Under the pieces are notes generated by a model. That model did no database searches. It had not been told where the DNA came from and worked only from the letters and a program-made list of their open reading frames with translations. A stretch of DNA of 64,000 nucleotides from UBA7672 sp044224605 (GTDB lineage Bacteria; Pseudomonadota; Alphaproteobacteria; Caulobacterales; Hyphomonadaceae): contig JBGAKC010000012.1 in the NCBI GenBank assembly GCA_044224605.1, forward strand, positions 1 through 64,000. The letters run 5' to 3'. How positions within the stretch are numbered: the first letter of the stretch is position 1; each line of letters opens with the position of its first letter. Shown piece after piece: positions 44,501 to 52,523 of this stretch. The position numbers and the translations under genes were made by a program.

Positions 44501-45820
44501 TGTCCTTAGAGAAAGCGCTTGCCCGGTCGATGAGGTTGTTACGCCGCAATTCAAGCCAATTGCGGGATAGTCCAGGTACTGTCGAAAGCGATAAGACGGC
44601 TCAACCCGGTCAAGGTGCAGAGGCCGATGGATGTTGGCGGGAACGGTGACATCGATTGACGTGTTGAATGCAGCATCGCAACGCGTTTCGGCCTCTTGGC
44701 GCGTCGCTTCGGGGGTACGGTTGTCAAGAACAACGCGAACCGATGCCGTACCCGCTTCAGTCAAATCGATGATGCGATCAATCTGTACGACGATCCCATC
44801 GACCTTCGGAAGAAGTTGCGGAACGGGGACGGGCATCTGCGCTGCCCTTGCTCGGTAGGCTAGCCATGCGACTTCGGAGGTGACGTCTTGGGGTTGGACA
44901 TCAAGGTCTCGCCACGTCGCAGCAACTCCTTCGCCGGAGGTGAGCCAGGCCGTCGCCGAATCTGTCACCGCCTGGCGGAGGCGGTCGTTGTAAAGACTGA
45001 GGTCTGCTTGAAGGGCGTCAGCCGACGCACTCAAGTTCCAATCAAACGCCGGAAGGTCGAGTGCGAGACGTCGCCACTTTGCAGGCGGTGGCGCGCTCTG
45101 CAGGAGTTGGAATGGGATTCGTCGTCCGCCCTGGAGCAAGCGACTAATCGGGAGAACTGGTTGCGCGGCCGCGACCTGATCGTCCGCAGGGGGCGCATTT
45201 GGGTCATTCGCGGCGCCAGCTGCGTCAGCGGGCATCATCAACTGATCATCTGCCGCGAGAAGCTCAATTCCCTGCTCTCGGTAGGCTTGGCGTCGCACCT
45301 CAGCCTGAATTGCAGTCCGCTGTTCCCGAACACGTTGCTTCTGCTGAGGCGTCAAAGTCGCCCATGCCGGGGTGGCAACATTCTCGGCCCTAAAGCGCTC
45401 GTCACGCAGCTGCCGAATACGCGCATCGACCGCCGTCTGAACTGATCGCTGCAGCTCGAAAGGTATTTCAAGGCCGAGGTTGGCATTCTGCAGCTCTGCC
45501 CAATCCGGCAACACGCGGACATAAACCGAGAAACGAGGCTGGATCCTTCCAACGCCGGCACTGTCGGAAGCAATCCGAAAGTCGAGGCCAATAGCAGCGA
45601 TACGAATGTCGGACGATTCATCGGCTTGGCCGCCAGCATCGAAACGTGGGAGCAGCTGGCCGGATACAATCGAACGCCGCGGTGAGATTCCGTGGAGGAT
45701 TGCGCTTTCGGCATCGCTGCCGGTGACACGGCTCACGGCAAGATTTACGACGCCGGCACAAACCGCCTCTTTCAGTTCCTGATCGATAGCGCGCAGCGCC
45801 AACTGGCTAAGTCCGAGCAT
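41501..45820 (-). CDS. drmA: DrmA-like superfamily 2 helicase
   Basis: A 1439-residue helicase. The N-terminal 550 residues have no known enzymatic motif. Walker A is FPTGGGKSEAF (615-625), of the F-P-T-G-G-G-K-[ST]-E type found in DrmA. A zinc site (C752, C755, C778, C783) is inserted between the motifs. DEAH is at 889-892 (IIQDEAHLLEES), motif III is AATATI (945-950), and motif VI is QASSRVGRT (1204-1212). In DISARM the DrmA-DrmB complex engages incoming DNA. The large insert between Walker A and DEAH is typical of DrmA. It overlaps its upstream neighbour by 14 bases. Confidence 0.88.
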   Translation of the reverse strand: MLGLSQLALRAIDQELKEAVCAGVVNLAVSRVTGSDAESAILHGISPRRSIVSGQLLPRFDAGGQADESSDIRIAAIGLDFRIASDSAGVGRIQPRFSVYVRVLPDWAELQNANLGLEIPFELQRSVQTAVDARIRQLRDERFRAENVATPAWATLTPQQKQRVREQRTAIQAEVRRQAYREQGIELLAADDQLMMPADAAGAANDPNAPPADDQVAAAQPVLPISRLLQGGRRIPFQLLQSAPPPAKWRRLALDLPAFDWNLSASADALQADLSLYNDRLRQAVTDSATAWLTSGEGVAATWRDLDVQPQDVTSEVAWLAYRARAAQMPVPVPQLLPKVDGIVVQIDRIIDLTEAGTASVRVVLDNRTPEATRQEAETRCDAAFNTSIDVTVPANIHRPLHLDRVEPSYRFRQYLDYPAIGLNCGVTTSSTGQALSLRTTWSPTFVQPRIIPREGVVPVQFSRLASDEFLVSDLRLLPRTYEQWIIEHENSLRTVIVQGLNAADAHRETERFNTDLAGQRQEVRFIEQGIRLLEESQAAYRRSPADRRGIPYRAWLLMNRSFLVRDGNDAQRGWRLFQLAFVLAHVPTFGSRMDEYRSFQDHRMDEEAASLLYFPTGGGKSEAFYGALLYAMFLDRLRGKQRGVTALIRYPLRLLTLQQGQRLLKLIAHAELVRLRENVGEWPFEIGFWVGGKNTPNRYRPPPSMVPMADDHTHPDDSRLEDDAVGLSEDEIEDGIRYREYRASYNKVSSCPVCGEETGLRRYEGADREAGRLGITCFNARCTWNTEVGGPLPFLLTDDTIYQRAPAIVLGTVDKLAMLGQHTSTIRQVLGMFGLARTIGPTGHLYTPPIDADIQQFLADRGHRSVFPAFAQGDRVFVDPFPSLIIQDEAHLLEESLGTFSGLFDSLLETTLREIDRLVGDELQVSRVWQDGQYRDPRMPKIIAATATISNPDRQLEVLYQREPLRFPYPGPDLYRSFFAEPAPPPPVNDERGRIAARSSDPETTSPWMRLFVSLMTNDASHTVTAVATLSAFHLVITNLYRDLLDPASRASAIVRLRAAQGSDAAAAWRQAAIDRALAGGRDAEIMALVDLHRIALAYVTNKKGGDQVMDALDSAIHQRHRVAGLPASNFISRLISGGIDMKDIQSIMSEAESDNEGRNYPELSERVRNIVATSAISHGVDVDRFNSMFFAGLPSDIAEYIQASSRVGRTHVGFVMLLPTPQSRRDRYVVETHDIFHRFLERMIAPPAVERWAENAIRRVLASLVQTWAILREAEGFIELPDDQKIRAQSFTTISPVSQLARNDQTAFVNEVGGFILRGIGFDGRGPGHRGQPVYADLYRNLVGQEVTRFARAMRDLASPQAFSDYWADSPTFKPPMTSLRDVDEAGIITAGFHDARARQGRQRIDQDDLMRVMRAIRSQRGVVAETDGEVPERGAQ

Positions 45821-48581
45821 CGTCCCCCCTCAGCTCTATCTTTCTTCGAACGCGACTGACGAAATTCTCGGCGCCAGCGCGCAGACGACGAATTTCGTGC
45901 GCGCGCTCCGGATTGTCTGATTGAGCGGAGTAGCTGTCGATCAATATACCGCGATAGGCATCGTGGAAGGTGAAGGCGGCGCGCAAGCGGCTGCGGCGTT
46001 GCGCGATGACTGCCCACGTCCAGAACTGCTGCGCTAGCGAGTCGGCTACCTGCAGCGCACGCATAAAAGCCAAGAATGTTTCCCAGTCCTGCGGTGCGTG
46101 GGGCACAACATCGGCGGTGGCGATGTCGAGCTGGTCTTCGAGGTCAACCCAATACAGAGCGCGTTCTTGCGTAACGTCTTGGCGTCCCATGCGCGCCACG
46201 AGAGTTCGCAGCCTTTCTGGCCTTGTCAGGCCTTCGAGTTGGGCAAAGCGCTCCAAGACCAGTTTGTGGTAGTACCTGATCTCTCCGGCCGCATGTACGG
46301 TGATGTTGAGGATGGGCCGAGCCATAGCGAGGAACGCATCGCCGATGACGCAGACACGATCCCCCTCTTCGACCGACCTTGCTTCATCTTCGGAGAACGT
46401 CGGCACGGCCCTTGAGCGGTCCTGAACGACAAGCTTTGTGCCAGGCCGCGCGAGGACGATTTGTCCGCCATCCATCTCGAACCGAAGCACCGGTTGATCA
46501 CTACGGACCCGGCCGGCCAGGTTAACGACTCCGCTGACGGGAAAGTCCAGGTCGTCAATCGCTTCCACTTCGAGGATGACCTGCGTACCGGTTAGCCGGT
46601 CAACGACTGGACGAGCCTGGTTTGCGAGCACCTTCATTCTGTCGGCCAGCATCGCCAGTTCAGGTAGATCGCCCAGCTGCTCAGCATCCCGAACGACCGC
46701 GGAGAGAGTGTCGGAATCGCTCAGAACAATGAGTTTGTCCGGCAACCATTCGTCGGTCATGAGGGAGATCAAACCTGAGCGGCTCGGCGCAACCACGATC
46801 AGGGTTTTGATGTGATTGCGCTCGCGTGGCGGAAGGCGCGTTAGATCCTTCAAGCCGTCGCGATCCGTAAAGATCACCATGCCCTTGTCCATGCGGCCGC
46901 GAATTGCTGCTCCAATCTGCGGATCGGATAAAACGATATGGGCGGCAAATTCGGCGACCATGTCCTTCGGAAAGATGACAACCGTTCTTGAACTCTTTGC
47001 CGTGAACCCTTCGATGACCTGGTGGAACAGAGGCGCCATCGGCGTGAACTGGGCGACATTTCCCGCGAGCCGCTCGGCGCGGGCACAAAGGTCATTCAGA
47101 TCGGCACGATGCAGCTGGGCGTATGCGCCCAAATCTGCCCGCAACTCTTTGAGAATGGGACCGATCCGATAAGCGGCCAGAAGGTCTGCTGCGGCTAGCG
47201 CGCCGTCCGCCTCATTTGTCACGTACTCGTTGAGTTCGGCCACCGAACCAGGAAGTGCGGCGCACCGCCGAATTACCTGACAAAGATCACCAAGCAGGGT
47301 CGCACACGGGCGGTCTGACTGGTCGAATGCTTTTCGCCGCGCATCCCTTAGGTCGGTCAGAAGCGCCGCTGTTTCTCCAGCGTATCCGAGGATGTCGATT
47401 GACTCGCCACCGGAATAGGACGTCGGCAGATACTCCGAAGATGCGACGATATCGGGGCTGGGCGCGAAGAGCACTGAAGAGCGTCCGGGAACACGCCTTC
47501 CTCTCTTCCCTTCCTTCTGGCCGAAGGGGCCAAAACGTAGAGTATTGTAGGTCCATGGATCGTCTGTCATCGCGAGGATTGGTAACGCGCCGAACCGCTC
47601 GCGGAGCGCTTCGACGACCTCACTGACGCGGCGCTCCCAATCTTGGCCAAGTCGGCCGCGCCCTGTGCGATCGAGATCAAGGAACGCCAAATCCAAACCG
47701 CCCTTGATATCGCCAAGCTTGCGAAGGCCGTCGCGCTCTCTCAATCCGAAAATGTAAAAGCTGGCTTTGGCTGGATCATCCGCCTGACGCGTTCGGCTGA
47801 TCGCTCGCTGTCCTCGCCCCAGATCAGTCTTTCCACCAACTCGCCAGAGGAGTTCGCTCCGACCATCTGAACCGTGGCAGGGTCCGGATGGCATCAACTC
47901 GTCCAGGCAAGGGTGCTGAAGTTCGAGGTAGGTCTGCCCGTCTGGCCCGACACCCTTTAGCGAACGCGAGCGCGCCACAGTCTTATGGTAGTCTGCGAAC
48001 GCCGCCTCGGTTTCTGGTCCTCGCCTAAGCTGATGCTTGATGTGCAGATCAGCAAGATAGTCCTTGTCGACATAGATGTGGCGAAGGGGTCGATGCGCCG
48101 TTCGGGCGTAAGGATAAATGAGCACCCGCAACCCCATCGGCGCGCTTAACGCCGGGTGTCCGTCGACTTGGATTTCGTCGGTCGCGCCGCATGACGACAG
48201 CGCGATCAGAGATGCAACTGCTGCCGGGGATGGATCCGAGTGCGGCCAGCAAAGGAGCACCTTGGAATCTTCGTTGTTCAAGACGTCCACGGCTTGCTCG
48301 GCGAGCTTCCGATACAAGGACGTGGCGGTGAGCCGCGTCTCGTCGCCAATCACGTAGAATGGCACCTGGCCAAGAGCGCCTGAATAGCGCTCTGCCGAAC
48401 GCTGTGGCCTGCTTGCTCGCCGTGCTGCGTCGTCGCTTGCCTTTTGAGCGCGCTCCGCTGCGATCTGTTTGAAGCGATCCAGCGCCGCTTGTCGTGCTTG
48501 ATCCGATTGGGACCGGCGTGTTTCTGCAGACCCGGTGCGCGGTGGGTTTGGTGGTGGAGGCCCTCCGCGCCCTCTGCTCAT
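45807..48581 (-). CDS. 924-aa protein of the DISARM-like operon, helicase-like without GKT
   Basis: A 924-residue protein with a proline-, arginine- and alanine-rich start (1-65). Residues 108-125 (VLLCWPHSDPSPAAVASL) sit where a helicase would have its P-loop but contain no GK[ST]. Further on, TVVIFPKDMVAEFAAHIVLS and LIVVAPSRSGLISLMTDEWL followed by KLIVLSD look like the strands of a RecA-like second domain. The C-terminal 250 residues are mostly helical and charged. Size and position, next to drmA and the methylase, suggest DrmE of class 2 DISARM, but I could not confirm homology. It has no SNF2 motifs, so it is not DrmD. Confidence 0.75.
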   Translation of the reverse strand: MSRGRGGPPPPNPPRTGSAETRRSQSDQARQAALDRFKQIAAERAQKASDDAARRASRPQRSAERYSGALGQVPFYVIGDETRLTATSLYRKLAEQAVDVLNNEDSKVLLCWPHSDPSPAAVASLIALSSCGATDEIQVDGHPALSAPMGLRVLIYPYARTAHRPLRHIYVDKDYLADLHIKHQLRRGPETEAAFADYHKTVARSRSLKGVGPDGQTYLELQHPCLDELMPSGPCHGSDGRSELLWRVGGKTDLGRGQRAISRTRQADDPAKASFYIFGLRERDGLRKLGDIKGGLDLAFLDLDRTGRGRLGQDWERRVSEVVEALRERFGALPILAMTDDPWTYNTLRFGPFGQKEGKRGRRVPGRSSVLFAPSPDIVASSEYLPTSYSGGESIDILGYAGETAALLTDLRDARRKAFDQSDRPCATLLGDLCQVIRRCAALPGSVAELNEYVTNEADGALAAADLLAAYRIGPILKELRADLGAYAQLHRADLNDLCARAERLAGNVAQFTPMAPLFHQVIEGFTAKSSRTVVIFPKDMVAEFAAHIVLSDPQIGAAIRGRMDKGMVIFTDRDGLKDLTRLPPRERNHIKTLIVVAPSRSGLISLMTDEWLPDKLIVLSDSDTLSAVVRDAEQLGDLPELAMLADRMKVLANQARPVVDRLTGTQVILEVEAIDDLDFPVSGVVNLAGRVRSDQPVLRFEMDGGQIVLARPGTKLVVQDRSRAVPTFSEDEARSVEEGDRVCVIGDAFLAMARPILNITVHAAGEIRYYHKLVLERFAQLEGLTRPERLRTLVARMGRQDVTQERALYWVDLEDQLDIATADVVPHAPQDWETFLAFMRALQVADSLAQQFWTWAVIAQRRSRLRAAFTFHDAYRGILIDSYSAQSDNPERAHEIRRLRAGAENFVSRVRRKIELRGDDART

Positions 48582-50284
48582 GCGCGCCGCTCCACCACTG
48601 CGTCGACGGATTGAAGGTAAGCCTCTTCTACCGCCTTATCTGTATAGCCCAGCCTGTCGAATGCTCTTGCAAGGACATCAGGCTTAGGAAGATCCAGGGT
48701 TCTTAACAATGTCACAGCGATGCTCGCGGTGCCCGACAGCTGGCGGTAGCGGTCGTCGACTGGCTTCGAGTTTAGCAAGGCTAGGACGCGTTTTAGCATC
48801 ACGGTCTTTGCCGTTGTGATGACGATCGTATGGTTCTCTGAGACCACGCCGCCATGTTTCTTTACACTCGCCGGATCAATTCGAGCTGCCACCAGCCGAC
48901 GCGGCTGAGAACTAGTTGTTGTCCGCTGAAGAACCAGCGCGTCTGATCGAATTATCGACGGGCTGTCTTCTTTGAATCTGACGAAGTCGGTACCTTTGCC
49001 TTTCCTATCAGCGGGTACGCACAATTTGCCTGCGCGAATGTTCTTCGCCCAGATGAGCGGGACCGTGAGAGGCTTTGCCCCCTTTCGTTTCATCCGCTCC
49101 TTTTCGCGGTTCCAAACGAAGTAGCCGGCGCGGACTGTTGCCCCATAGTCGTTCAGGGTCGCACCACCTTTGGGGAAGCGTGAGCGCGCTAGCGGTACGA
49201 GCCAGGATCCGCCTTCTTCGGCGGGCAGGCGTGACGCTCCCGCCGACTTGTAAGCATTCCGGCCGGCAAACCGACCAAAGCTGACGTAGGAGGTTGCTTC
49301 GTGAGCCTTTCCCACGCGCGCAAGCAGCACGGCGACATCTTGGGCGACGTCAACGAAAACGTCGTCGCGGTCAATGACCGAGGCCAATAACTCAATCTCT
49401 GCCTTTGATCGGATGTGACTGCGGAGGCGATCGTATAGTGGGCCACCCATGACGCTTGCCGGCACAACGAGCGCCATCAGCCCTCCTGGCTTTGCGAGGC
49501 GAAGGCAGAGCTCCGCAAACAAGGCATAGCGGTTGATGTGCCCGGAATGTGTGACGCTTTTCCAGCGAGAGCCAACGGTGTCCGCGAGCGCGATCCGACC
49601 GTAAGGTGGGTTCGCCACGACAAGGTCGAATTGCCCGATCCCGCGCACTCTCAATGAATCACAGTGGCGAACGATAGAAGCTGGATCGACCCCGACTCCG
49701 CCCAACCGCTCCCCAACCAGTGTCTCGGACAATCGAGCCAGTCCCGACTCGATCTCCATGCCCCTCAGTCGCTCAAGGATCGTACCTGCAGGCAGTTTGC
49801 TTCGACGCATCGACGCAGCAATGGTGGAGAGAAATGCCGCCCCTCCAGCTGCCGGATCAATGACTGTGTGAGTTCCCGGCTTGAAGCCAGCCTCCTGAGC
49901 GAGCGCGATGATATTGGTGGTTAGATGAGGAGGCGTGAAATACGCGGCGAGCGACTGCCGCTCCTCACTCGCCAGCAGTAGAGTGTAGAAAGTACCTATC
50001 CAGTAGTGACGTTCGTCGATCGTCAGGTGGACCAAGCGACTACGGAAGTCTTCAAGTGGCTCGTCTATGGCCGTCCGCGACAACAACTGCCGGCAGAGAT
50101 TAAGACGTTTGGTCGGTGTAATTGCTTCATCGCGAAATGACTTCGCGATCTTACGTGCGATCGTAAGCAGCTCTCGCGCCTCGGCAATTGCTTTTCGATT
50201 CGACAATCCAGCCTCTCGATCGGCTGGGCACCATGCGCCAATGGCTTCGGCATATCCGAGCGACAGTGGCTGGCAACCCCCCAA
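48578..50284 (-). CDS. N6-adenine DNA methyltransferase of the DISARM-like operon
   Basis: A 568-residue methylase. Motif X is LAAYFTPPHLT (112-122), motif I is VIDPAAGGAAFL (141-152), and motif IV is NPPY (225-228) in FDLVVANPPYGRI, the adenine-specific signature. The C-terminal half (about 330-568) has LLNSKPVDDRYRQLSGTASI, like the target-recognition part of Eco57I/BREX-type methylases. It is much shorter than the roughly 1000-residue PglX and DrmMI enzymes. As first gene of the operon it probably marks self DNA. The start is the first available in the frame. Confidence 0.88.
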   Translation of the reverse strand: MGGCQPLSLGYAEAIGAWCPADREAGLSNRKAIAEARELLTIARKIAKSFRDEAITPTKRLNLCRQLLSRTAIDEPLEDFRSRLVHLTIDERHYWIGTFYTLLLASEERQSLAAYFTPPHLTTNIIALAQEAGFKPGTHTVIDPAAGGAAFLSTIAASMRRSKLPAGTILERLRGMEIESGLARLSETLVGERLGGVGVDPASIVRHCDSLRVRGIGQFDLVVANPPYGRIALADTVGSRWKSVTHSGHINRYALFAELCLRLAKPGGLMALVVPASVMGGPLYDRLRSHIRSKAEIELLASVIDRDDVFVDVAQDVAVLLARVGKAHEATSYVSFGRFAGRNAYKSAGASRLPAEEGGSWLVPLARSRFPKGGATLNDYGATVRAGYFVWNREKERMKRKGAKPLTVPLIWAKNIRAGKLCVPADRKGKGTDFVRFKEDSPSIIRSDALVLQRTTTSSQPRRLVAARIDPASVKKHGGVVSENHTIVITTAKTVMLKRVLALLNSKPVDDRYRQLSGTASIAVTLLRTLDLPKPDVLARAFDRLGYTDKAVEEAYLQSVDAVVERRA

Positions 50285-50561
50285 ACTATTAGAGAGACTA
50301 GCGTGGAACTCCGATTCAGTAAGCCGATATTTTCAGGGAGAATCACTTCGTTTTGTGACCTCGCTCCAATTAGGAAGCGGGTAAAGTCCGCGGCCGCTCA
50401 CAGGGCAGCGTCCCAATCCTCTGCTCCTGAGTGCACAATATCCCCGAGGCTGCGATGCAAGCCTTAACGCCTCAGCGATTCACCCGCCAAGGCGAAGACC
50501 CGGCCACCGGCCGCGGCTTCGGGCGCATAGCGCCTAGAACGTGGGCCGAAGGCGAGGCCAT

Positions 50562-51068
50562 CTACCTGCCCTGCTCAAGAAACACGCCGAGTTCGTCCGC
50601 ACCGCCCTGCAGCAACTCGAGCGCATGATCCTGCCAACCGTACCGCCCCTGAACGCGCAGCCCCAGCACGACCTTCGCCAAGGCTCCCCCAACGCTCACA
50701 GCCCGCATCAATCTGGCCGCCTCAGCCAAGTTAGCAAGTTTGCGATGGGACGTCTCCATCTTGGCATCGAGAACACGCATCGCCCGCGCCTCCGGAAGTC
50801 CTGGCTCACGCGCGTCGTCCATGTCGACGCCCAGCGCTTTCGCCCTGCCCATCAACTGCGTCTCAAGCCGTTGCCGCGCGAACGTCAGCGCATCGAGCCG
50901 CTGTCGCTCCGTGATCCAGGCTGCCGCCATCTCAACAAGCGGATCTGGCAAGACGCTGCCTTGATGGAGTCCAGACCCGCCTATCGGCATCATCGACATA
51001 GCCGGCAAGCCGAGTGGCGCCGCGATCAAACGGCGCCGCGACACACTATGCCGATCCCCGTTTGCCAT
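50562..51068 (-). CDS. Tat-like secreted protein, paralogue A
   Basis: From ATG 51068 (one base overlap with the upstream gene, TGATG) the protein has 168 residues. The start, ANGDRHSVSRRRLIAAPLGL, has a twin-arginine motif (SRRRLI) and a hydrophobic stretch. The mature part is helical, with EMAAAWITERQRLDALTF and an ARAMRVLDAKM block. It is clearly related to the gene upstream (shared D-P-x-x-E/I-x-A-x-x-W-I, R-x-D-A-L, G-x-P-E-A-R-A-x-R). The family is unknown to me. Confidence 0.7.
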   Translation of the reverse strand: MANGDRHSVSRRRLIAAPLGLPAMSMMPIGGSGLHQGSVLPDPLVEMAAAWITERQRLDALTFARQRLETQLMGRAKALGVDMDDAREPGLPEARAMRVLDAKMETSHRKLANLAEAARLMRAVSVGGALAKVVLGLRVQGRYGWQDHALELLQGGADELGVFLEQGR

Positions 51069-51571
51069 CACTGCGGCTCCACCTGAAGCGCCGTCAGCTG
51101 CCTGAGCTCCGCAATGCCTTCCTCCGCGAGTTCAAACGCATGTTCGCTCCAATCTTCATACTGAACGTGCAAGCTCAGCTCTATCTTCGCAATCGCGCCG
51201 GCGACTGTAACCGCGCGCATCTTCCGAATGTCACCTGTCAGTTTCGCGAGTGACCGACAGGCTTCATCAAACTCCTGCTTCTTCGCGCGCCACGCACGCG
51301 CTTCCGGCATGCGGCTGCGACATGCCTTGTCGCCTTTGATGCCCAGCGCCCTGGCTTTGTCGAACACCTTGCCCTGAAGGTCATCTGCCTCGACGGACAA
51401 CGCGTCCACGCGAGCGTTGTTTACAATCCATTCCTCGGCGCGGTCGATCACAGGATCGGGCCCAACGGCTACAGGCACGGCTACAGCCTTCGCCTTCGGT
51501 GGCGAAGTCACAACCGGCATCGCGATCGCTGCCGTTATCAACCCACGGCGTGACAGTGAAACCTTGGACAT
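51068..51571 (-). CDS. Tat-like secreted protein, paralogue B
   Basis: From ATG 51571 (MSKVSLSRRGLITAAIAMPV) the protein has 167 residues with a twin-arginine motif SRRGLI and a hydrophobic stretch. The mature helical part (DPVIDRAEEWIVNNARVDAL; SRMPEARAWRAKKQEFDEAC; MRAVTVAGAIAKIELSLHVQ) aligns along its length with the downstream paralogue. The two are translationally coupled. No enzymatic motif is seen; extracytoplasmic location is inferred from the signal only. Confidence 0.72.
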   Translation of the reverse strand: MSKVSLSRRGLITAAIAMPVVTSPPKAKAVAVPVAVGPDPVIDRAEEWIVNNARVDALSVEADDLQGKVFDKARALGIKGDKACRSRMPEARAWRAKKQEFDEACRSLAKLTGDIRKMRAVTVAGAIAKIELSLHVQYEDWSEHAFELAEEGIAELRQLTALQVEPQ

Positions 51572-51663
51572 GCACCACTCTCCATTGGCATTCTCCACCA
51601 ATGAATAATTGAACGCGGCGCGGCTCTCGTCCTCTAAACGATGAAGAACATCGATTTATTTGC

Positions 51664-52197
51664 TCAGCCACACCAGTCCGGCTTGCGCTCGCCGCCATCG
51701 AAACTCCAGCGCTTCAACTTGCCCGAAGCGACGAGTTGATCCGCCACATCCTTGCCGCCTGCCGAGAGGTCGACGATCTCACGCCCATAGATATCGGCGC
51801 CGTAGGTGCGCGACACGCGAACGGTCTTGCCCTCCGTGACGCTGCGAGCCGCGTTACGAGCGTCTCCAGACAGCGTGCGCTCAAGCGCACACTTCGCCCG
51901 CTGCGGACTGCCCTCAGGCGCATCGACGCCATGCAGCCTGAACTCGCGACCATCAAGCCTGCCGCTGTCGCCATCTACCCAGGTCACACGCACAACCTCG
52001 TTGTCCGCCGTCCCCGCAGACCGCGAAGCATCCGGTCCCTTACCGTCAATCAGGGCGACGCCGGCCGCCGCAAGCAGAAGACCCACGATCACCGCAGGCG
52101 CGACCAGGCGCCGGAGTGAAGCGAACGGCCCACGACGGAAGCGGCGCGCCTTAGCGGACCGCTTGCGGAAGTGCACGACCTTTCCACGTTTCCGCAT
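51664..52197 (-). CDS. Thermonuclease-family (SNase-like) protein
   Basis: From ATG 52197 (MRKRGKVVHFRKRSAKARRF) the protein has 177 residues: a highly basic cytoplasmic start, one membrane helix (about 31-50, VAPAVIVGLLLAAAGVALI) and an SNase domain. Catalytic residues match the family: Asp in VTWVDGDSG, Arg in EFRLHGVDAPE with the following Glu, and the second Arg in DIYGREIVDL. The nuclease domain would face the periplasm. Such nucleases are frequent cargo of conjugative elements. Confidence 0.85.
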   Translation of the reverse strand: MRKRGKVVHFRKRSAKARRFRRGPFASLRRLVAPAVIVGLLLAAAGVALIDGKGPDASRSAGTADNEVVRVTWVDGDSGRLDGREFRLHGVDAPEGSPQRAKCALERTLSGDARNAARSVTEGKTVRVSRTYGADIYGREIVDLSAGGKDVADQLVASGKLKRWSFDGGERKPDWCG

Positions 52198-52316
52198 CCG
52201 CCCCCCAGCCGCAATCTGACTCGCCGCCAAGAAAGTCATCCAAGCCGCCACGCTTGTCCACAAACAGCTGCCCGCCGCCGTTTGCCGTGACCGACAAGCC
52301 GTGAGAGACCGCCGCC

Positions 52317-52508
52317 ATGTCCGAGAAACTCATAGTCGGCGACCGTGTCCGCATCCGCACAAGCCAGAAGATCTATGTCGTCGCGGAGATCGATCTTCCC
52401 GGCGCGACGCCGCTGGCGCCGGCGACGCAGGTCGTTCTCCTTAGGCCGGAAGATGGCAAGGGTCCTGAGCAACGCTATGGCAATGCTGTGCTCGTGAAGG
52501 TCGCCTGA
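52317..52508 (+). CDS. Small beta-rich protein (63 aa)
   Basis: A 63-residue frame beginning MSEKLIVGDRVRIRTSQKIY and ending RYGNAVLVKVA. The opening L-x-V-G-D-x-V-R-I-R resembles SH3/KOW-like folds, suggesting nucleic acid or protein contact, but no family is certain. It lies between the thermonuclease (divergent) and the AbiE operon (convergent), so it has its own promoter. Confidence 0.55.
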   Translation: MSEKLIVGDRVRIRTSQKIYVVAEIDLPGATPLAPATQVVLLRPEDGKGPEQRYGNAVLVKVA

Positions 52509-52523
52509 CGTTCGAACGCGCGG

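Noticed and set aside
45807..48581. Reading the 924-aa protein as DrmD (SNF2 helicase)
   Set aside because: No DEAH/DEGH box, GKT loop or SNF2 motif VI was found, so the class 1 DISARM label was not applied.
48578..50284. A stand-alone type II or type I restriction-modification system
   Set aside because: No HsdR or HsdS and no classic restriction gene is adjacent; the methylase overlaps the 924-aa gene and belongs to the helicase operon.
50431..50628. Plus-strand 65-aa frame between the methylase and the Tat-like gene
   Set aside because: It runs into the coding end of the recognised paralogue on the other strand and shows no known domain; it may be a gene remnant, but this could not be supported.
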